In this document: positions 1 through 7,791 of the stretch, piece by piece
How the letters are laid out: every line of letters starts with the position of its first letter
Numbering within the stretch: position 1 is the stretch's first letter
DNA from: Caldilineaceae bacterium
Lineage (GTDB): Bacteria > Chloroflexota > Anaerolineae > Caldilineales > Caldilineaceae
Length of the DNA stretch: 64,000 nucleotides
NCBI GenBank assembly: GCA_022842065.1
Contig: JALHQH010000007.1
Span: 310,527 to 374,526, forward strand
Direction: 5' to 3'
Position numbers and translations under genes: made by a program
Notes under the pieces: model-generated
What the model saw: only the letters and a program-made list of their open reading frames with translations
What the model was told of the DNA's origin: nothing
Databases searched by the model: none

Positions 1-2
1 TT

Positions 3-131
3 CCCACCTCAGAAGCGGTGAATGAAGCATTACGTGTACTGGCAACCGCAGCACAGAATTTACCAAACGCCAAGCCCAAACGTCAGCGTAGACAGCAGCA
101 ATCAACGGTTGTCTCAAGTGTACAAAAATAA
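3..131 (+). CDS. C-terminal end of an unidentified protein (partial at left edge)
   Basis: An open frame enters from the left edge and stops with TAA at 129-131, giving 42 residues. They are rich in Ala, Gln, Lys and Arg, with a basic stretch (KPKRQRRQQQ) near the end. This looks like the disordered basic tail of a larger protein whose body lies outside the window. No family can be named. It faces the minus-strand uppP gene tail to tail. Confidence 0.4.
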   Translation, partial: PTSEAVNEALRVLATAAQNLPNAKPKRQRRQQQSTVVSSVQK

Positions 132-176
132 ATTACCATGTGGGGTTTGTCAGCGGTGAAAACAAAGTGGCACCCC

Positions 177-983
177 CTAAAACCCCACGCCAATCCCCAG
201 CCAATACAACACCAAAATCGCCCCGCCAAAGACAATCCGATACCATGCAAAGACCGCAAACGAGCGATGGGCGACAAAGGCGATCAGCCCGCGGATCACG
301 AACATGGCGGCGATGAAGGCGACGACGAAGCCGACGCCAAATAAGGGAATATCATTCACGGTCAGCAGATCGCGCACGCCCAGGAGTTTGACGAGGGCGG
401 CCCCCAGCAGCGCCGGAATCGCCAGGAAGAAGGAGAATTCGGTGGCCGCGGTGCGGGAGAGGCCCAGGGTCAACCCGCCCATGATGGTCGCGCCCGAGCG
501 CGAAATGCCGGGGAAGAGAATCGCCAACACCTGAATCACGCCCACCCAGATCGCTTTGGTGTAGGAGATATCATCTACACTTTGCACGATGGCGGGGCGC
601 GGGCGCGCTTCGATGACCAGGATCGCGATGCCCCCGATCACCAACGCCAAGGCCACCGGGATCGGTTTGAAGAGATAGGATTCAATCAAGTCATCCAGGG
701 GCAGGCCAATCAGCACGGCGGGAATCGTGCCCAGGATCAGGTTGACCGCCAGCCGGCGCTCGGGTCCATTGCGGTGCAGATTCAACGCCACGTTGATAAA
801 CTTCTGACGATAGAGCCAGAGCACGGCCAAAATCGCGCCGAGTTGGATAAAGATAATAAAGGCATTCTCTTTTTCACCCATAAAGCCCAACCAATTTTGG
901 GCCAAAATCAGGTGCCCCGTCGAAGAGACGGGAATAAATTCGGTCAGCCCCTCGACAAGGCCGAGTAAGATGGCGTCTAACAC
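177..983 (-). CDS. uppP: Undecaprenyl-diphosphatase UppP (BacA family)
   Basis: This membrane enzyme dephosphorylates undecaprenyl pyrophosphate to recycle the lipid carrier of peptidoglycan synthesis; excess enzyme gives bacitracin resistance. The 268-residue length is normal. The N-terminal signature EGLTEFIPVSSTGHL (residues 11-25) and the second signature PGISRSGATI are both intact, carrying the acidic, Ser, His and Arg residues of the active site. Several hydrophobic helices fill the rest. It is the last gene of a minus-strand run, after mltG, so two cell-wall genes are adjacent. A 113-bp palindromic repeat separates it from mltG, so co-transcription is uncertain. Confidence 0.96.
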   Translation of the reverse strand: MLDAILLGLVEGLTEFIPVSSTGHLILAQNWLGFMGEKENAFIIFIQLGAILAVLWLYRQKFINVALNLHRNGPERRLAVNLILGTIPAVLIGLPLDDLIESYLFKPIPVALALVIGGIAILVIEARPRPAIVQSVDDISYTKAIWVGVIQVLAILFPGISRSGATIMGGLTLGLSRTAATEFSFFLAIPALLGAALVKLLGVRDLLTVNDIPLFGVGFVVAFIAAMFVIRGLIAFVAHRSFAVFAWYRIVFGGAILVLYWLGIGVGF

Positions 984-1011
984 GGTTGGTAGTATCCGAT
1001 CGGTTGGTTAG

Positions 1012-1124
1012 GGTAGGTAAATCGGTAGATAAGTAAATCGGTACATCGGTACATCGGTACATCAGTACGCAGCCTGCTATGTACTTGTCTACCGATTTAC
1101 CGATTTACTGATTTACTGATTTAC
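1012..1124. repeat. Palindromic array of 8-bp units (GGTAAATC family), copy 1
   Basis: The left half carries GGTAAATC / GGTACATC units in tandem and the right half carries their complements (GATTTACC-like), so the whole folds as a long imperfect hairpin. It lies between mltG and uppP. Related copies are at 3239-3369 and 37567-37670. Confidence 0.85.
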
Positions 1125-1127
1125 AAT

Positions 1128-2225
1128 TTATTGCCCCCGCAGATAACGCTGCACATTCTCACTATGCTCGGCGAAGGTTTCGGCGAAGACGTGGCGGCCG
1201 GTGCCATCAGGCAGGGCGACGAAGTAGAGGTAATTGTGTTCATCCGGGGCGAGGACGGCGCGAATGCTGCTGAGACCGGGGTTGGCGATGGGACCGGGGG
1301 GCAAGCCTGGGTAGAGATAGGTGTTATAAGGGCTATCCACGCCGCTGTATTCCTCTAGAAAAACGGGGGTCTTCCACCATTGACCGGTGGCGGCCTGATA
1401 ACCCATGGCGTATTGCACGGTTGGATCGGCTTCCAACTTGATCCCCTGCACCAGCCGGTTGAGATAGACCCGGGCAATCGCGGGGCGTTCGGCGGCGACC
1501 ACGGCTTCGCGCTCGACAATGCTGGCCAGTGTCAACACTTCATAGAGGGTGAGGGTGGTCGCACCGCTGGTGCGAGCTTCGTTATACACCGGCAGCACCT
1601 TGGCGGCAAAGTTATCCAACTGGCGGCGCAGCACATCGGCGGCGACGGCGTCAAGGGCTGGGATCTCATAGGTATCGGGGAAGAGATACCCTTCCAGGCT
1701 GGTGGCGGTGGGTCGCTCTTGCAAAAATGGATAGGACGCGGGGTCAAGTTCAGTAAGCTGACCGGATAAAATCTGGCTGCGGTAGCTCTCCAAGGCGACG
1801 GTGTCACTAAAGATTTGGGCCGCGCCCAGGTAATCGCCGATCTGCCCCAAGCGCCAGCCTTCAGGGATGGTGACGGTGACACTGGAGGCTTCGGCCGTTT
1901 GCAACGTGGTGACAATTTCGGCCAACGTCATTGCCGGGCTGAGCACAAAGTCACCGGCTTCCAACTGGGCCGCGACGCCGCTGACGCGCACATAGGCTTC
2001 AAAGAGCCGCGCATCGCTGATCAAGCCGGCGGTCTGGAGTTGCTGCCCGATCAGGCGCGCCGGGGTGCCTGGCTCGACGCGAAAACGGACGGGGCGGCTG
2101 TCATCACTAACCGCTTCGTTGACTTGGGCCTGGCGCCCTTGCATATAGACGCGCTGCATGGTATCACCGCAACCGGCCAGGACGAGCACGAGGAGCGAGC
2201 ATATCAGAATAGATTTTAGTTTCAT
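1128..2225 (-). CDS. mltG: Endolytic murein transglycosylase MltG (YceG-like)
   Basis: MltG cleaves nascent glycan strands at the outer membrane face and is thought to set their length. The start at 2225 gives an N-terminus ([20 protein letters not shown]) that is a lipoprotein signal with lipobox LAGC. An earlier ATG at 2240, three bases after the epimerase stop, is also possible. A YceG core follows: the catalytic Glu lies in ASIVEREAV, and the C-terminal signature [20 protein letters not shown] is complete. Length is about 365 residues. Most MltG proteins have a membrane anchor, so the lipobox is a mild variation. The epimerase gene lies immediately upstream and translational coupling is likely. 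Confidence 0.94.
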   Translation of the reverse strand: MKLKSILICSLLVLVLAGCGDTMQRVYMQGRQAQVNEAVSDDSRPVRFRVEPGTPARLIGQQLQTAGLISDARLFEAYVRVSGVAAQLEAGDFVLSPAMTLAEIVTTLQTAEASSVTVTIPEGWRLGQIGDYLGAAQIFSDTVALESYRSQILSGQLTELDPASYPFLQERPTATSLEGYLFPDTYEIPALDAVAADVLRRQLDNFAAKVLPVYNEARTSGATTLTLYEVLTLASIVEREAVVAAERPAIARVYLNRLVQGIKLEADPTVQYAMGYQAATGQWWKTPVFLEEYSGVDSPYNTYLYPGLPPGPIANPGLSSIRAVLAPDEHNYLYFVALPDGTGRHVFAETFAEHSENVQRYLRGQ

Positions 2226-2243
2226 GGGGAAATCGATCATAGA

Positions 2244-3221
2244 TTAGGCAGCGGCTAGGGCGGCAACCGCTTTACGTTTGGGTTCACCGGCCCCCAACCC
2301 CTGCAAATGGGGATCAAGCGCCAACAACTTTTGTAAGCCAGTCGCTAGCTTGACCGACGGTTCATAATGCAACAGACGTTGTGCTTTATGCAAATCAGCC
2401 ACCAGCCGGGCGATCCCCCCGGAGGTTTCGGTGTTGTGCAGCACGTTCGCCTTGACGCCCACCGTTTGGGCCATCTGTTCGATCAACTCGTCAACTGTTG
2501 TTTCCTGGCCACTGCCCACGTTGATAATTTGCTGGTCGATCCCAGGGGCGGTGGCGGCCTGAATTAGCGCTTCCACCACATCATCGATGTAAACAAAGTC
2601 GCGTGATTGGCTGCCATCGCCAAAGACCACGACGGAGCCGCCGCCAATAATCTGGTGCATAAATTGGGGAATCACCGGCGCATGGACGGGGGGCAGCGGC
2701 TGGCCGGGGCCATAGGCGTTAAAAATGCGCAGGGCAACTGTTTCAAAGCCGCTCAGTGCGCCGATGTTAAAAAGATATTGCTCGGCCGCGACTTTGCTGA
2801 CCGCATAAGGGACAGCCGGATGGGTGGGCAAATCCTCGTCGATCGGCTGCTGTTGTTGATTGCCGTAGACGGTCGCGCTACTCGTCAGAATCACCCGCGG
2901 CGCGCCCACATCGCGACAAGCTTCCAGCAAGGCAACGGTTCCCCCTACATTCACATCGTTGTACTCGCGCGGGTAGAGCACCGAGGCCGGGACACTGGCG
3001 CGCGCCGCCAGGTGGTAGACGACATCGACCCCCTGCAGCAGCGACCAGAGTTTGGGGATATCACGCACATCGCCACGGGTCAGGTTAATGCCACTGTGTA
3101 GCGCGACTGGATCCCCACTGCTGAGATCATCGAGCACCCGCACAAAGTGCCCACGTTCATGAAGTTGGTTCGCCAAATGGCTGCCGATAAAGCCGGCCCC
3201 CCCGGTAATAAACACACGCAT
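2244..3221 (-). CDS. NAD-dependent sugar-nucleotide epimerase/dehydratase (GalE-like extended SDR)
   Basis: This is an extended short-chain dehydrogenase of 325 residues. The Rossmann fingerprint GGAGFIGSHL sits at residues 7-16, the Ser/Thr-containing strand is TSSATVYG, and the catalytic pair is in YAVSK. The motif FVYIDDVVEALI is typical of UDP-glucose 4-epimerases and related nucleotide-sugar enzymes. It probably interconverts an NDP-sugar for cell-envelope glycans, which fits its position directly before mltG (3-nt gap). Exact substrate cannot be read from the sequence. The Ala-rich C-terminus (AVAALAAA) lies beyond the conserved fold. Confidence 0.9.
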   Translation of the reverse strand: MRVFITGGAGFIGSHLANQLHERGHFVRVLDDLSSGDPVALHSGINLTRGDVRDIPKLWSLLQGVDVVYHLAARASVPASVLYPREYNDVNVGGTVALLEACRDVGAPRVILTSSATVYGNQQQQPIDEDLPTHPAVPYAVSKVAAEQYLFNIGALSGFETVALRIFNAYGPGQPLPPVHAPVIPQFMHQIIGGGSVVVFGDGSQSRDFVYIDDVVEALIQAATAPGIDQQIINVGSGQETTVDELIEQMAQTVGVKANVLHNTETSGGIARLVADLHKAQRLLHYEPSVKLATGLQKLLALDPHLQGLGAGEPKRKAVAALAAA

Positions 3222-3238
3222 AACAATTCCTTACTGGT

Positions 3239-3369
3239 TAATGGTATAGATAGGTAAATCGGTAGATGAGTAAATCGGTAAATCAGTAGATAGGTAAGAA
3301 GCTACCGATATACCGATTTACCGATTTACTATCTACTGATTTACTAATCGGTATATCGGTTATACCATT
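3239..3369. repeat. Palindromic array of 8-bp units (GGTAAATC family), copy 2
   Basis: The array is bounded by AATGGTATA and TATACCATT and filled with GGTAAATC / GGTATATC units on the left and their complements on the right. It occupies the whole gap between the MBL hydrolase and the epimerase. Confidence 0.85.
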
Positions 3370-3370
3370 T

Positions 3371-4324
3371 TTAACGCTTCCAATCGCTCCAGTCAATTGG
3401 CCAGTTGCTGGATGAATCTGATGAATCGGGTCTATCTTCGTTTTCTTCATGGGCAGCCGGTTTTAACAGACGCGGCGGTGTGGCCACTTTAAGCGGTGCA
3501 AACAGCGCGTTGTAGCTACGACAAGCTTCCACCAACTTCGCCGCCGAATAGTGGCCCATTGTCCAAAAATAGAGCGCCGGCTCTTTTTGAAAAAGGCGCA
3601 AGACCATTTCATCGGCAGAGAGACCCAACGCATCAAGGCGTGCCACTTCGTTCGTCAGTTGCAACAGATGGCCAATTTTGCCATGCAGCTCGGGGAGTGG
3701 ATTGCGGCTCACCCGCCCATTAGCGGGAAAGAGCCGTTCCGGGTGAAAGCTGGCCAGAGTGCGCAGACTACAGACGACCCCAAAGAGATCGGCTTCCGTA
3801 GCCCAGGTATCCTCGTCACCATGAATATAGATATCACCGCTGAAGAGCCAACGTTGCGTTGGCTCGAAGTAGGCCATGTGATCGGCCGTATGGCCAGGAG
3901 TTTCCAGCGCGCGCAGGCGGTAATTCGCAGTTTGGATGAGATTATCAACCTCATCCAAGGCGCGCAACTGTGTGCGGCAAGGCTGCGGTATCCCCCAAAG
4001 CAGTTGCCGGTAGAACGGTTGGGGCTTGGGTGGGTTTTGCAAGATGGCAAGGGTACGGTGACTGGCATAGACCGTAGCCTGCGGATAGCGGGCGCAAATA
4101 ATCGCCAGCCCGCCGATCTGATCCTCATGGCCGTGGGTGATCAAAACCTGTTCGACCGGCAATTTACGCAACGTAGAACAGAGCGCGTTTGCAGCAAAGC
4201 GCGGCCCAGCATCAATCAACACCCCATCCACCCAATAGACCGTAGTCCACCAGAAGGGACGCCCCAAAAACGAGCGCGAGATGCGAATGGTCAGCACCGC
4301 GCCGTGCTGTTCGACGTGAATCAT
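3371..4324 (-). CDS. MBL-fold metallo-hydrolase
   Basis: This is a metallo-beta-lactamase-fold protein of 317 residues. The metal-binding motif HxHxD appears as THGHEDQIGG. A further His is in ETPGHTADHM and the bridging Asp is in LFSGDIYIHGDED. A substrate-binding C-terminal helical region follows (about residues 200-280), as in the glyoxalase II-like branch. The last about 30 residues are charged (HEENEDRPDSSDSS) and probably disordered. The thioesterase gene lies 6 nt upstream, suggesting that the pair handles thioester substrates, but that is an inference. Confidence 0.88.
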   Translation of the reverse strand: MIHVEQHGAVLTIRISRSFLGRPFWWTTVYWVDGVLIDAGPRFAANALCSTLRKLPVEQVLITHGHEDQIGGLAIICARYPQATVYASHRTLAILQNPPKPQPFYRQLLWGIPQPCRTQLRALDEVDNLIQTANYRLRALETPGHTADHMAYFEPTQRWLFSGDIYIHGDEDTWATEADLFGVVCSLRTLASFHPERLFPANGRVSRNPLPELHGKIGHLLQLTNEVARLDALGLSADEMVLRLFQKEPALYFWTMGHYSAAKLVEACRSYNALFAPLKVATPPRLLKPAAHEENEDRPDSSDSSSNWPIDWSDWKR

Positions 4325-4330
4325 CGATGG

Positions 4331-4777
4331 TTATCCTTGTGGCACCAACAGGGTTGCCAGCTTAGCTGCCCCACGCTGCAACCGCTCGATTACAGTTTCC
4401 GGAATTTTCGCCATCTGGCCGGCCAAGTCAACACAAATATGTTCGCTGGTGGCCGTAGCAAGTAAGGTTTCGTTGGCATCATTATACAACGTATAACTAA
4501 ATTCTACTTGACGACTGCGCAATTTAGTGAGGGTCGTCACAATACGCACGCGGTCGCCAAAACGGCAGGCCGTGCGATAATTGGCATGAATCCCCGTCAC
4601 CGCAAAGTGATGACCACCCGCGGCCACCTCGGCATACGGCATGCCCGCGGCGGTCATCCACTGGACCCGGCCAATCTCCAGCCAAACAATATAAGCCGCG
4701 TGATGGACCACCCCCATCGCATCAGTTTCCGCAAAACGCACATCGATGGTGGTGGTGACGGGAATTTCTGTGATCAT
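4331..4777 (-). CDS. Acyl-CoA thioesterase, hot-dog fold (YbgC/4-HBT family)
   Basis: A 148-residue single hot-dog domain. The family motif with the catalytic Asp is in AETDAMGVVHHAAYIVWLE (residues 16-34), matching YbgC and 4-hydroxybenzoyl-CoA thioesterases. It hydrolyses acyl-CoA thioesters in the cytoplasm; the acyl group is unknown. It is followed after 6 nt by the MBL hydrolase and preceded by lpdA across a repeat array. Confidence 0.9.
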   Translation of the reverse strand: MITEIPVTTTIDVRFAETDAMGVVHHAAYIVWLEIGRVQWMTAAGMPYAEVAAGGHHFAVTGIHANYRTACRFGDRVRIVTTLTKLRSRQVEFSYTLYNDANETLLATATSEHICVDLAGQMAKIPETVIERLQRGAAKLATLLVPQG

Positions 4778-4782
4778 AGTAG

Positions 4783-4947
4783 TGTGATGCGTAAAACGTG
4801 ATGCGTAAAACGTGATGCGTAAAACGTGATGCGTAAAACGTGATGCGTAAAACGTAAAATGTGATGCGTAACCTGGCGCTTCCGATCAGCACACCGCGCA
4901 AATTGCGTTTCACGTTTCACGTTTTACGTTTCACGCCTCACGCCTTA
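4783..4947. repeat. Palindromic array of 7-bp units (GTGATGC / GTAAAAC)
   Basis: Five 14-bp units (GTGATGCGTAAAAC) run from 4783 to about 4860. They are followed, after a unique centre, by complementary units (GTTTCAC, GTTTTAC) up to 4947. The right end overlaps the stop codon of lpdA. The same 7-bp logic recurs at 29127-29325. Confidence 0.88.
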
Positions 4948-6372
4948 CATATGAATCGCGTGTCCTTCGACGGCGTGGGCGGCTTCCATGATTACTTCGC
5001 TCAGGGTCGGGTGCGCATGGACGGTGCGGGCGATCTCAGCGGGGGTGATCTCCATGAATTGGGCCAGGCTCAGCTCCGGCAGCAATTCAGTGACATCGGG
5101 ACCAACCAGATGTGCGCCCAAGATCTCGCCATATTTGGCATCGGTGATGATCTTGACGAAGCCCTCTTTGGCTTCAATCGCCTGTGCCTTGCCATTGGGT
5201 AGAAAGGGGAATTTGCCCACCTTGATCGTATAACCAGCTTCTTTAGCCTGTGCCTCGGTCATGCCCATGCTCGCGACTTCCGGCTTGCAATAGGTACAGC
5301 GCGGCATAAAGATATACTTTTCGTTGGGAATCGGCAAGGTTTCCGCGCCACCGATGGTTTCGGCGGCAACCAGCGCTTGGGCGCTGGCGACATGGGCCAG
5401 GGCCAGTTTGCCGGTGCAGTCACCAATCGCGTAGATGTTGGCCACATTCGTGCGCATGTTGGCATCAATCTCGATGAAACCACGCTGGTCGAGTTTGACG
5501 CCAGCCTTGTCCAACCCAACTTTATCGGTGTTGGGCGTAATACCAATCGAGATCAGCACCTGTTCGGCCTCAAGCGTCTGGACCTTGTCGTCCTTTAGAT
5601 TTTTTACCGTCACTTTGACGCCGCTGTCGGTCACATCAAACTTTTCGGTGCGGGCGCTGGTGAAGATATTAAAACCCTTCTTGACAAACGCCTTGTGCAC
5701 CTCGGCAGCGACATCAGCCTCTTCCAAGGGCAGCACATGGTCAAGCATCTCAATAATCGTCACTTCGGTGCCATAGGTCTGGTAGAAGTAACCCAGTTCC
5801 ATGCCAATCGGGCCAGCCCCCACCACAATCAGCGACTTGGGCTTGGCTTGTGGGCGGATGGCATGGCGATATTGTAAGACGCGCTTACCATCGACTTCAA
5901 CACCGGGCAGGTCGCGCGCACGCGCACCGGTGGCAATGATAAACTTGTCCGCCGTCACCGTGCGTGTTTTGGCCTCGGGCTTAAAATCCGAAGGGGTAAT
6001 GCTCAAGGTATGGGCATCGGTAAACTGGGCATGGCCTTCGATCACATCGATCTTGTTTTTGCGCATGAGGAAGCCGACCCCTTTGGTCTGCCGGTCGACA
6101 ATGCCCATGCTGCGCTTGACCGCACTGCCAAAGTCAACCTGCAAATTATCAAAGGTAAAGCCATAGTCGGCAGCATGATGGAGCATGTCAAGGACATCAG
6201 CATTTTTGAGCAGCGATTTTTTGGGAATACAGCCCCAGTTGAGACAGACCCCACCCAAACTTTCCCGCTCGACAATCGCCGTCTTTTGTCCCAACTGGGC
6301 CGCACGGATCGCAGCCACATAGCCGCCCGGACCGCTGCCGACGACAATCAGATCATAATCGTAATTGCTCAT
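4945..6372 (-). CDS. lpdA: Dihydrolipoyl dehydrogenase (E3)
   Basis: This FAD-dependent enzyme reoxidises dihydrolipoyl groups on E2 and passes electrons to NAD+. I chose the ATG at 6372 because GGGAG lies 7-8 nt upstream; an ATG 15 nt earlier lacks this. The FAD fingerprint is VVGSGPGGYVAA, the redox-active disulphide is in GGVCLNWGCIPKKS, the NAD-binding site is VVGAGPIGMELGYF, and the C-terminal His-Glu dyad is in HAHPTLSEVI. Length of 475 residues is typical. It lies downstream of the E2 gene, separated by a strong hairpin. No E1 gene is in the window. Confidence 0.97.
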   Translation of the reverse strand: MSNYDYDLIVVGSGPGGYVAAIRAAQLGQKTAIVERESLGGVCLNWGCIPKKSLLKNADVLDMLHHAADYGFTFDNLQVDFGSAVKRSMGIVDRQTKGVGFLMRKNKIDVIEGHAQFTDAHTLSITPSDFKPEAKTRTVTADKFIIATGARARDLPGVEVDGKRVLQYRHAIRPQAKPKSLIVVGAGPIGMELGYFYQTYGTEVTIIEMLDHVLPLEEADVAAEVHKAFVKKGFNIFTSARTEKFDVTDSGVKVTVKNLKDDKVQTLEAEQVLISIGITPNTDKVGLDKAGVKLDQRGFIEIDANMRTNVANIYAIGDCTGKLALAHVASAQALVAAETIGGAETLPIPNEKYIFMPRCTYCKPEVASMGMTEAQAKEAGYTIKVGKFPFLPNGKAQAIEAKEGFVKIITDAKYGEILGAHLVGPDVTELLPELSLAQFMEITPAEIARTVHAHPTLSEVIMEAAHAVEGHAIHM

Positions 6373-6446
6373 TTTTTCTCCCTGCATTTGGCGTGGCTGG
6401 ATAACGCAGACACGCAGAAGTCAATCATGCCACATTTTTAAACGAC

Positions 6447-6502
6447 CAACCTCACCCCCGACCCCCTCTCCGCCACGGAGAGGGGGTCGGGGGGTGAGGT
6501 TG
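6447..6502. terminator. 25-bp GC-rich hairpin between E2 and lpdA
   Basis: The arms CAACCTCACCCCCGACCCCC... (6447-6471) and its complement (6477-6502) form a near-perfect stem with a 5-nt loop. It starts 2 nt after the E2 stop. There is no T-tract, so it could be an mRNA-processing or attenuation hairpin rather than a true terminator. Confidence 0.65.
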
Positions 6503-6503
6503 C

Positions 6504-7787
6504 TTAACTTAATGGCAGTGAGGGTCCATCAGTCCACATTTCTAACGTGGTTTTCACCACGGTCATAAACTGATCCGCGGTCGCCCCATCGAGCACGCGA
6601 TGGTCAAAACTAAAACTGAGATAACACATGGGCCGGATCACAATGGCATCATCGGCGCTCGGTAAGAGCGAGGGTGAGGCACTGCGTACCACCGGCCGTT
6701 TGACAATTGCGCCAATGCCCAGAATCCCACTCTGCGGTTGGTTGATAATCGGCGTGCCAAGCAGACTACCCCCCACCCCATGATTCGTAATCGTAAAGGT
6801 GCCGCCACGGGTAGCATCGGCGGGTAGCTTGCCGCGGCGCGCCTGGGTGGCAAGATCATTGACCGCCCGTGCCAACCCTTGCAAATTCTTCTCCTCCGCA
6901 TCCCGGATCACCGGCACAATCAACCCGTCCGGCAAGGCCACGGCCAACCCGATATGAATGCGCCGACATTCCACAATCCCTTCGGCGGTAAAGCGGCTAT
7001 TGGCCTGGGGAACAGCCCGCAGCGCCCGCGCCACCGCCCCCACAAAGTAAGGCGTGTAGGTTAGTATAATCCCTTTATCCGCAAATGGTTGTTTGTTTGC
7101 TTCCCGATGGCGCACCACTGTGGTCATATCGACCTCAAAAACGGTGGTGACATGTGGGCTGGTCGCTTTGCTCTGCACCATGTGGCCGGCAATCGCGCGG
7201 CGCATGGCGGAGAGGGGGTGGAGGAGTTCGTCGGGAGAGAGAGAGTCGGAGATACGGGACACGAGAGGAGGAGACACGAGACTGGGAGAGGCAGAGGCAC
7301 GCGGTTGGGCGAGGTGGGCGAGGATATCTTTTTTGGTGATGCGGCCGGCCAGGCCGGTGCCGGTCACCAGGTCGAGATCCACCTGATGTTCCGCCGCAAT
7401 GCGCGCCACCACAGGGCTGATAAAAGCCCGCCCCACCGGCTTCTCATTCTGCGCAGCCATCTCACCGGCCGCAGTCTCATCTCTCGTTTCCCCCTGTCTC
7501 CCTGTCTCGTGTCTCGTGTCTCGTGTCTCCGTGTCTCGTATCTCCTCCCCCCGCTGCCCGATATAAGCGAGCGCTCCGCCAACGGCGACCGTTACGCCTT
7601 CAGCGGCGACGATCTGCAAGAGGATGCCGGCCGCGGGGGCCGGCAATTCCGTATCAATTTTGTCGGTGCTGATCTCCAAGAGGGGTTCGAGTTTTGTCAC
7701 CGCGTCGCCGGGCTGTTTTAGCCAACGCGCCACGGTGCCTTCCACGACACTTTCACCCAATTGGGGCATTTTGACGACAGTCACCAT
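6504..7787 (-). CDS. Dihydrolipoamide acyltransferase (E2) of a 2-oxoacid dehydrogenase complex
   Basis: E2 is the core of the complex, moving acyl groups from lipoyl-lysine to CoA. Domains: lipoyl domain at 1-80 with lipoyl lysine K43 in STDKIDTELPAP; peripheral-subunit-binding domain at about 119-160 (FISPVVARIAAEH ... LAGRITKKDILAHL); catalytic domain at about 190-420 ending with SFDHRVLDGATADQF (catalytic His and Asp). The DKI lipoyl motif is more usual in 2-oxoglutarate or branched-chain enzymes than in pyruvate dehydrogenase. Both linkers (residues about 82-108 and 162-190) are translated palindromic repeats, read in opposite orientations. The asparaginase stop is 4 nt upstream and lpdA is downstream. 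Confidence 0.95.
   Translation of the reverse strand: MVTVVKMPQLGESVVEGTVARWLKQPGDAVTKLEPLLEISTDKIDTELPAPAAGILLQIVAAEGVTVAVGGALAYIGQRGEEIRDTETRDTRHETGRQGETRDETAAGEMAAQNEKPVGRAFISPVVARIAAEHQVDLDLVTGTGLAGRITKKDILAHLAQPRASASPSLVSPPLVSRISDSLSPDELLHPLSAMRRAIAGHMVQSKATSPHVTTVFEVDMTTVVRHREANKQPFADKGIILTYTPYFVGAVARALRAVPQANSRFTAEGIVECRRIHIGLAVALPDGLIVPVIRDAEEKNLQGLARAVNDLATQARRGKLPADATRGGTFTITNHGVGGSLLGTPIINQPQSGILGIGAIVKRPVVRSASPSLLPSADDAIVIRPMCYLSFSFDHRVLDGATADQFMTVVKTTLEMWTDGPSLPLS
7217..7304. repeat. In-frame copy of the GACACGAG palindromic element (E2 linker 2)
   Basis: The segment is built from GAGATACGGGACACGAGAGG-like units within the E2 coding sequence. It encodes Ser/Pro/Leu-rich residues (SPSLVSPPLVSRISDSLSP). 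It is the reverse complement of the type of repeat at 7463-7544. Confidence 0.8.
7463..7544. repeat. In-frame copy of the GACACGAG palindromic element (E2 linker 1)
   Basis: Tandem GTCTCGTGTCTC units lie within the E2 coding sequence and encode charged residues (RDTETRDTRHETG). With 7217-7304 it forms an inverted pair flanking the subunit-binding domain. Confidence 0.82.
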
Positions 7788-7791
7788 CGCT

